From Lepisosteus oculatus (Eukaryota; Chordata; Actinopteri; Semionotiformes; Lepisosteidae), in the NCBI RefSeq assembly GCF_040954835.1, contig NC_090698.1:46820284-46884283 (forward strand): 64,000 nucleotides of DNA. The letters are read 5' to 3'. Positions 58,506 to 64,000 of the stretch are shown piece by piece. The notes beneath the pieces are model-generated. The model saw only the letters and a list, made by a program, of their open reading frames with translations. It searched no databases and was not told where the DNA came from. How positions within the stretch are numbered: position 1 is the first letter of the stretch; each line of letters begins with the position of its first letter. Made by a program: the position numbers and the translations under genes.

Positions 58506-59526
58506 TCTCCATTAACAAACATTTCTACGAAAAAATAGAATAGCGATATTTTGGACAATCAATTGACTTTTTTATTTCAAAATATCACAACATTATCGAT
58601 TCCAAGTCATTTTTGATAACAATGAATAGTCACCTTCTTCCCTTCTGACAACGGTCCCTGCTTCTGCTTCCTGCTTCTATTGTGTGTGTGTGTAATAGAG
58701 TAAATGTTTATAGAGAAATGGAGGCTGGACAGTATGCGATACAATATAAACATTTATATTGATTTAAATCGCAAACGCATGTTTAATTATATGTGTTTTT
58801 TTAATCATAATCAGGCTAATGCAACATAAATTGATACAGTATCTTTGTCTTCTAAGTATCTTAATAAACTTTCAGCATAGCTTTCTACCCATTTAGATTT
58901 ATATTTCTTGGGATATTTGGATCAAACGTGGAAGGATTAGATTGTAATCATTTTTATTTTTCAAATACGTTTTAGAAAAGTGTAATCTATACCTGCCCAG
59001 ACTGTACGCCTTCCTAAACCCCGCCTTTCACTCCTGTCCTGCTCTTCCCCGCGCACTCCAGCCGGGTGCTCTTCGGCCTCTGCCCGGGAATGAATGTATA
59101 TTTTGATATTTACACCCGGCGCGGCACCGAGGGAGCGTCTGCATTTATAACTTAGTTTTTAAAATTAGTCAAGCAATATAAAGCATCTCCTTTTACTTTT
59201 AAGTCCCTTAAATACATTGAGCACAGCTTTCTCACCACTTAAGATTACTTTTTGATACCATCCTTATACAAAGCAGAAACTTTCCGATGACATACAGTAC
59301 AAGTGGAAAGATTACAGATTTTAATCGTCTTTAATTTTGTTACGTTATATGTTTTAGGAACGTTTCATCTAAACAAACACTACAAAACTATTCTCGATTG
59401 TATTTCTGAATGTTATGTTACCCCTACAGTAGTTCACTGCTTTAAATACATGGAATTAAGAAAGTTAGGTGTAGCACTTTAGATCTTTTTTTCTGAAACA
59501 GGGAAAATCTGATCATGTTTCTCTAT

Positions 59527-59580
59527 AACAATAATAAAAAAAACTTTATTTTACATATCACCTTTAAAAGTGGTAGTACC
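59527..59580 (-). repeat. L2-type 3' tail fragment (minus)
   Basis: On the minus strand ACTTTTAAAGGTGATATGTA and AAATAAAGTTTTTTTTATT resemble the L2 tail. Its inverse partner is at 61918-61975. Confidence 0.6.
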
Positions 59581-60104
59581 TTTTTTAGTACTATATTTTT
59601 GTATTATATTCCCTATTAATCAAACTCTAAGAGTATGTATCGGCTTGACATTCACAACAGCGACATATCATAAAACGTTTGCACATATAGTAAAATTCTT
59701 AGTTGTTTTTCAGGAAGTTAAAAAAAACACTTGAATTACTTATCCAGTCTCTCGAAATAAAGTTATTTTTCAAGCAATGCAACAAACGTCGGGCAATGTG
59801 TTTTTTTAATCCAACATTGACAGCCACATCTTAAATCTTGTCAGGTCTTTTTTCTATTTGAATTGTGGCTTACACATCGCACGACTTTAAAAGCTAGAAA
59901 GACAGGTTTCGATTCACATTAGCTGGCGAGCCTTGTTAACAAAAAATCAGACAATATCCATGGAGGGGGAGGTCAAGCCAGAGAGAGTTTTTTACCCTCT
60001 ATCTAAAAACCCAAATAACCCGGGGCAGAGACTCCGGGGAGATCATTGCGTGGTACAGAGCTGAGCTCAGTCAATTCTTATGGAATGTGTTTTCTTTCTT
60101 CTTT

Positions 60105-60145
60105 TTTTCAGCATGGAATAAACCTGTTACTTGATTCATACGGCT
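60105..60145 (+). mobile_element. Penelope-like end fragment
   Basis: ttcagcatggaataaacctg and the following ttacttg match the segment next to the hammerhead-like core in the 63178-63290 and 8707-8832 copies (minus strand). Confidence 0.45.
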
Positions 60146-60716
60146 GCCCGGTTCCGCCGGGGATTCAAAACATTTTTTATTTTTTTTTAATCGGGTATCA
60201 AAGGGAATAGGCAGTATAACCCTGTTCATGCACAATCTGTGGCATGTTACATTGATTTGGGTGTCTCCTCTTGCCAGAAAGCTCTAAATTGCACGGTTTT
60301 TGACTTTTTTAAAATTGCATTTTGGGCACGGACAGCACATACAAGGGTTCATTGCACAATGAACTGCGCCAAGAAATTTAAAATAGTTTTCTTTAGGTGT
60401 GACGGTAGGAGTGGACCACAGCAGGCATAATCAGCAAACCAGGAAAACAAAGAACCGGACAGGTGAGACGTGTATCCAGAAAGCGAGTGATCAGAAAAAG
60501 GAAATGGTGTTACGCCCAGGTTTTCGACCCAATTGTTTTAACTTGCTAATGCATCAGACACATTTCCTGGCGTATTGTGTTTTAAATAAAATAGGAGTGT
60601 CTTTCCCTAGTATTAGCTCATCGGTATTGTGTAAGTTTTATCTGTTCCATACCATACAGTATATAGGTACAGAATTCAAGCTGTACCACTGTATCACTTT
60701 GGTAAGGAGACGGACA

Positions 60717-61832
60717 ATGACCAAAATCACGAAGACTCTCTCACACCAAATAATGAAGAGGAAAAGAAACGGGAAGTCAACAAGGGACATTGTACAGCAG
60801 TTGGCTTCGATGGACATCTTCGTTTCTGAAAGCATAGTGAGACGGCATTATAAAGGGGAGAGGAGGCAAAGAGAATCTAAACCGAGGACGATTCAAAGGT
60901 AAATAAATTTCTAAAAATACCTTTCTTGCATGTAAATACAACTACGCACATTATTTTTAAAACTAACTGTTGATCTATTTTTTTTTCAAGTCCTATTGTG
61001 CGAGCTATCGACAAACTGACTGATGAAAATGATGAGCTACTGGCGATGCAAGTCCAAAGACGGCTATGGGCTGACCTCGGTGCGACCATTAGCCCGACAT
61101 CGATAAGAAGAGTACGCAGGAGGCTTGGATGGAGATACAGAAAAACCAACACATGCCCCATGATAAGGCTAAAAAACAAAGAGGAAAGACTCAAGCAAGC
61201 GCTCCAATGGATTGAACAGTGGGAGGCATTTCAGGATGTACTTTTCACCGACGAAACAACAGTGGCTCTGGAACAGTTTTCAACAAAGGCATTTTGCAAA
61301 AAGGGGAGATATGTGGACAAGCCAAAGCCCAAACATCCACTGAAGGTTCACGTCTGGGGGGGTATATCTAGAAGAGGCCCGGGACCACTTCTTATTGTCG
61401 AAGGAATTATGGACCATGTATTCTTCGAGAAAGTTGTGGTCACACAGCATGCTGCCCCATATATCAGGGAGCAGTTTGGATCAAGGCACCGTCTTTCAAG
61501 ACAACGATCCGAAACACACAGCAACAAGGGCGAGGCTTATAGCAGAAGGAGTGAACTGGGTGAAAACTCCAGCCGAATCCCCAGATCTAAATCCCATAGA
61601 GATGGTTTGGCATTCGTTGAAAGACTATGTTCGGAAAACTGCTAAGCCCGTCACAAAGCAGGAACTGATCGATGCGATCTATAAATTCTGGGAGGAAGAA
61701 CTGACCGAACAAACAGTCTGTCCACAAACAAAACGTAAAAAAAAATGTAAAAAAACCAATTACTTTTTGTCAATGAAAACCGGTGTGTGTGTCTCTCTCT
61801 GCTGGATGTCCCTCTCACTCTCTGCTGAATGA
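60717..61832 (+). pseudogene. Tc1/mariner-type transposase with one intron and one frameshift
   Basis: Exon 1 (60717-60898) encodes a basic helix-turn-helix start (MTKITKTLSHQIMKRKRNGK, later DIVQQLASMDIFVSESIVRR). A 92-nt GT..AG intron at 60899-60990 joins in phase 2 to exon 2. The DNA-binding part ends at RRRLGWRYRKTN. The catalytic triad is visible as [19 protein letters not shown] and [11 protein letters not shown]. Between the second Asp and the Glu I count 32 residues where Tc1 has 34. One base is missing in a T run at about 61493-61496, so the last catalytic residues lie in another frame. The C-terminus reads into simple Lys-rich text. It is otherwise intact, so it died recently or reflects a sequencing error. 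Confidence 0.75.
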
Positions 61833-61904
61833 ATAAAAGCATTTTATTAAAAACGCATTTGCGTTTGTCTGGTATTTACTTTGGTCCCTTTTAACTGTTT
61901 TTCG

Positions 61905-61975
61905 ATCTACTGTATTGCTTTGAGATGCCACTTTTAAAGGTGATATGTAAAATAAAGTTTTTTATTATTGTTATA
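61905..61975 (+). repeat. L2-type 3' tail fragment
   Basis: ttgctttgagatgccacttt and aaggtgatatgtaaaataaa resemble the L2 tail. It lies just after the transposase and mirrors 59527-59580. Confidence 0.65.
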
Positions 61976-62459
61976 GAGAAACATGATCAGATTTTCCCTG
62001 GTTCAGAAAAAAAGATCTAAAGTGCTACACCTAACTTTCTTAATTCCATGTATTTAAAGCAGTTTATTAATATTTAAAGTTTATTAAGATACTTAGAAGA
62101 CAAAGATACTGTATCAATTTATGTTGCATTAGCCTGATTATGATTAAAAAAACACATAATTAAACACGTGTTTGCGATTTAAATCTAAACACGATTTAAA
62201 TCAATATAAATGTTTATATTGTATCGCATACTGTCCAGCCTCCATTTCTCTATAAAAATTTACTCTATTTCACACACTCACAATAGAAGCAGGAAGCAGA
62301 AGCAGGGACCTTTGTCAGAAGGGAAGAAGGTGACTGTTCATTGTTATCAAAAATGACTTGGAATCAATCATGTTGTGATATTTTGAAATAAAAAAAGTCA
62401 ATTGATTGTCCATAAAATCGCTATTCTATTTTTTCGAAGAAATGTTTGTTAAAAGAAAA

Positions 62460-62533
62460 GTCCAGCACCAGCTGGATTTGAACACACAACCCATGAGGTG
62501 GTAATCGGCCACATAGACCAGTAGGCTACAAGG
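62460..62533 (-). other. tRNA-like sequence in element B right arm
   Basis: On the minus strand it has an A box TAGCCTACTGG (62518-62528) and a B box TGTTCAAATCC (62473-62483). It mirrors 58432-58505 almost exactly and, like it, points into the element. Confidence 0.55.
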
Positions 62534-63177
62534 GAAGTCGCATGAAGAGAGAGGCGAAACAGCCCTACACAGCCCTGTCGCAGTACACGAATATAATCAT
62601 ATCGTTATTAAATTCTTTAGATACGCGATTCCATATTATATTCCCTTTTAATCAAATTCTTAAAGTATGCTTGTTGACTCCGGTATCTCTTTAGTTAAAT
62701 ACTTCGATGCTTAAAATCGTTAGGGAGAAATGGAATACTGGTGTGTATTTATTTCTTTAAAGTACCAAGACCAGCCATATACTGTATGTTTATGTTCCAA
62801 AATTAATATCGTTTATGGCCTTCACACGTTACAGTATGCTCCTATTCTTTTTATGCTCAGCTACTAAGATTTCCCTTCAGTGGTAAAATTCAATATCTAC
62901 AACAGTCACAGTAAAGACATTTACTGTACATCTTTCTACAACAGACCACAAGTGCCCCTGTCAGTCAACCAATCACGTACCACAGTACCCCACATCATCT
63001 TGCATCACGATGCACAACACCATAGCCAATTACCTCCAGTACATGTCTGTACCACACACTTTGAATGGCTGCATCTGTATACATAGGTCAGGCACTTAAA
63101 CCATCATGCCACTAACATGCTCACATGACAAGCAGTGAAACAGCCATACACAATAGATATTGTAATTCAGGTGGGTA

Positions 63178-63290
63178 GCTGCGTCAGCATGCGTAGGCTG
63201 CAAAGGAACAAGTAATAGGTTTATTCCATGCTGAAAAAAAGAAGAAAGAGAACACAACGTTTCAGCCGTGGAGCCTTCTTCAGGTGTGAG
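63178..63290 (-). mobile_element. Penelope-like end with hammerhead-like core
   Basis: Minus strand: CTGAAGA, then AGGCTCCACGGCT, then GAAACGTTGTG, followed by TTCAGCATGGAATAAACC and CAGCCTACGCATGCTGACGC. The two conserved core boxes and a GC stem between them fit a hammerhead ribozyme. It is inserted in the right arm of element B. Confidence 0.55.
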
Positions 63291-64000
63291 AGATATTGTA
63301 TGTGTATACAGTATACTACTCTTTGTATTACAGTACATTAATATAATTATATTGTTATTAATTTCTTTAGGTGTGCGATTCCATATGATATTACCTATTA
63401 ATCAAATACTAAAAGTATGCTTGTTTACTCCGGTATCGAGCATATTTGCAGAAAGGCTTAAAACTATCACTTTTCTCACAAAGTACTGAATACTGTATAA
63501 CAAAAAAGTAACATGGTCAGAAGGAGCAAGGAGCACGTAAAACGTTTCTGAAATAACCACATGTAAGACTTGTAAATGTTTAGGGAGAAATGGAATATTG
63601 GTGTGTATATTTTCTTTAAAATACCAAGACCAGCCATATACAGTACTGTTTACATACAGTAATGTTTATGTTCCTAAATTAATCTTTTATGAGCATGTGA
63701 AAGGCATGGTGAATCGGAGATTCTCAAGAATTACTTTGTATGATTGGAAACAAATGCGTGATTGGATCATTTAAATGCTGTGGTGTAACTTTTAGTCAAT
63801 TAAAAAATAGTATTTTTGTATACAAAGACAGTCAATGAAAAAAAAGTATTTTCATTTACAAAGACAGTTACAAAGAATGTGGACCAGGGTAATACTTTGA
63901 GTTTACAGCTTGTCCAAGGTCATTCATTATTAATACTATGAGTAATATGTTCTGTAAAGACTTTGATGGCGACAGCTCAAATGCTGTACATGAGAGGTTG

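Larger units (their letters stand above)
57633..64000. mobile_element. Palindromic element B with transposase (right end beyond window)
   Basis: Left arm 57633-59575 and right arm 61915-64000 correspond in reverse complement: 57633-57660 with 63975-64000 (acctctcatgtacagcattt), 57800-57860 with 63880-63950, 58195-58890 with 62050-62800, and 59425-59575 with 61915-62064. The left segment 58890-59425 has no match on the right. The right arm has an internal duplication (62580-62830 resembles 63340-63690). A transposase gene lies in the centre. Arms near 2 kb are unusually long for a Tc1/mariner-type element. Confidence 0.65.

Overview
This is vertebrate nuclear DNA. Genes are split by introns with GT..AG junctions, and most of the sequence is transposon-derived. 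The mix of a 5S-type SINE relic, a tRNA-derived SINE, L2 and Tx1-like LINEs, RTE, Penelope-like pieces, LTR elements and Tc1/mariner DNA transposons suggests a ray-finned fish. I cannot name the species. All repeat matches were made by eye; no search or alignment was run.

Left part (1-32600): a tandem segmental duplication. Unit 1 (about 723-15599) holds the last exon of GFM2 (mitochondrial ribosome-releasing EF-G2) and a TOGARAM2/FAM179A-like gene of 15 coding exons at 4786-14877. Its splice phases close exactly into 657 codons. Unit 2 (about 15600-32590) holds a second GFM2 last exon and a decayed TOGARAM2-like copy. That copy has lost its first exons, carries a nonsense codon and broken splice sites, and is interrupted by a solo LTR and two antisense endogenous retroviruses, one with both LTRs and a 4-bp target duplication. 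A lone GFM2 exon (525-640) and an RTE LINE tail lie to the left of unit 1.

Middle (32600-46400): a decayed Tx1-like LINE (about 34080-45650) is split by a 7.1-kb LTR element (36462-43551). That element has 1.4-kb LTRs that are almost identical, and a single uninterrupted 1082-codon frame with a gag-like start and a membrane-protein-like end. It has no recognisable pol.

Right part (46400-64000): a satellite-like array carries facing telomere-like motifs and is interrupted by another solo LTR. Two related large palindromic elements follow. Element A (about 49390-57620) surrounds a 5'-truncated L2 LINE whose reverse transcriptase frame is open. Element B (about 57633 to beyond 64000) surrounds an intron-containing Tc1/mariner-type transposase with one frameshift and a 32-residue D-to-E spacing. 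Each arm holds a tRNA-like sequence. This palindromic family and the pol-less LTR element are the best candidates for undescribed systems.

Only the first TOGARAM2-like copy looks like a working host gene.
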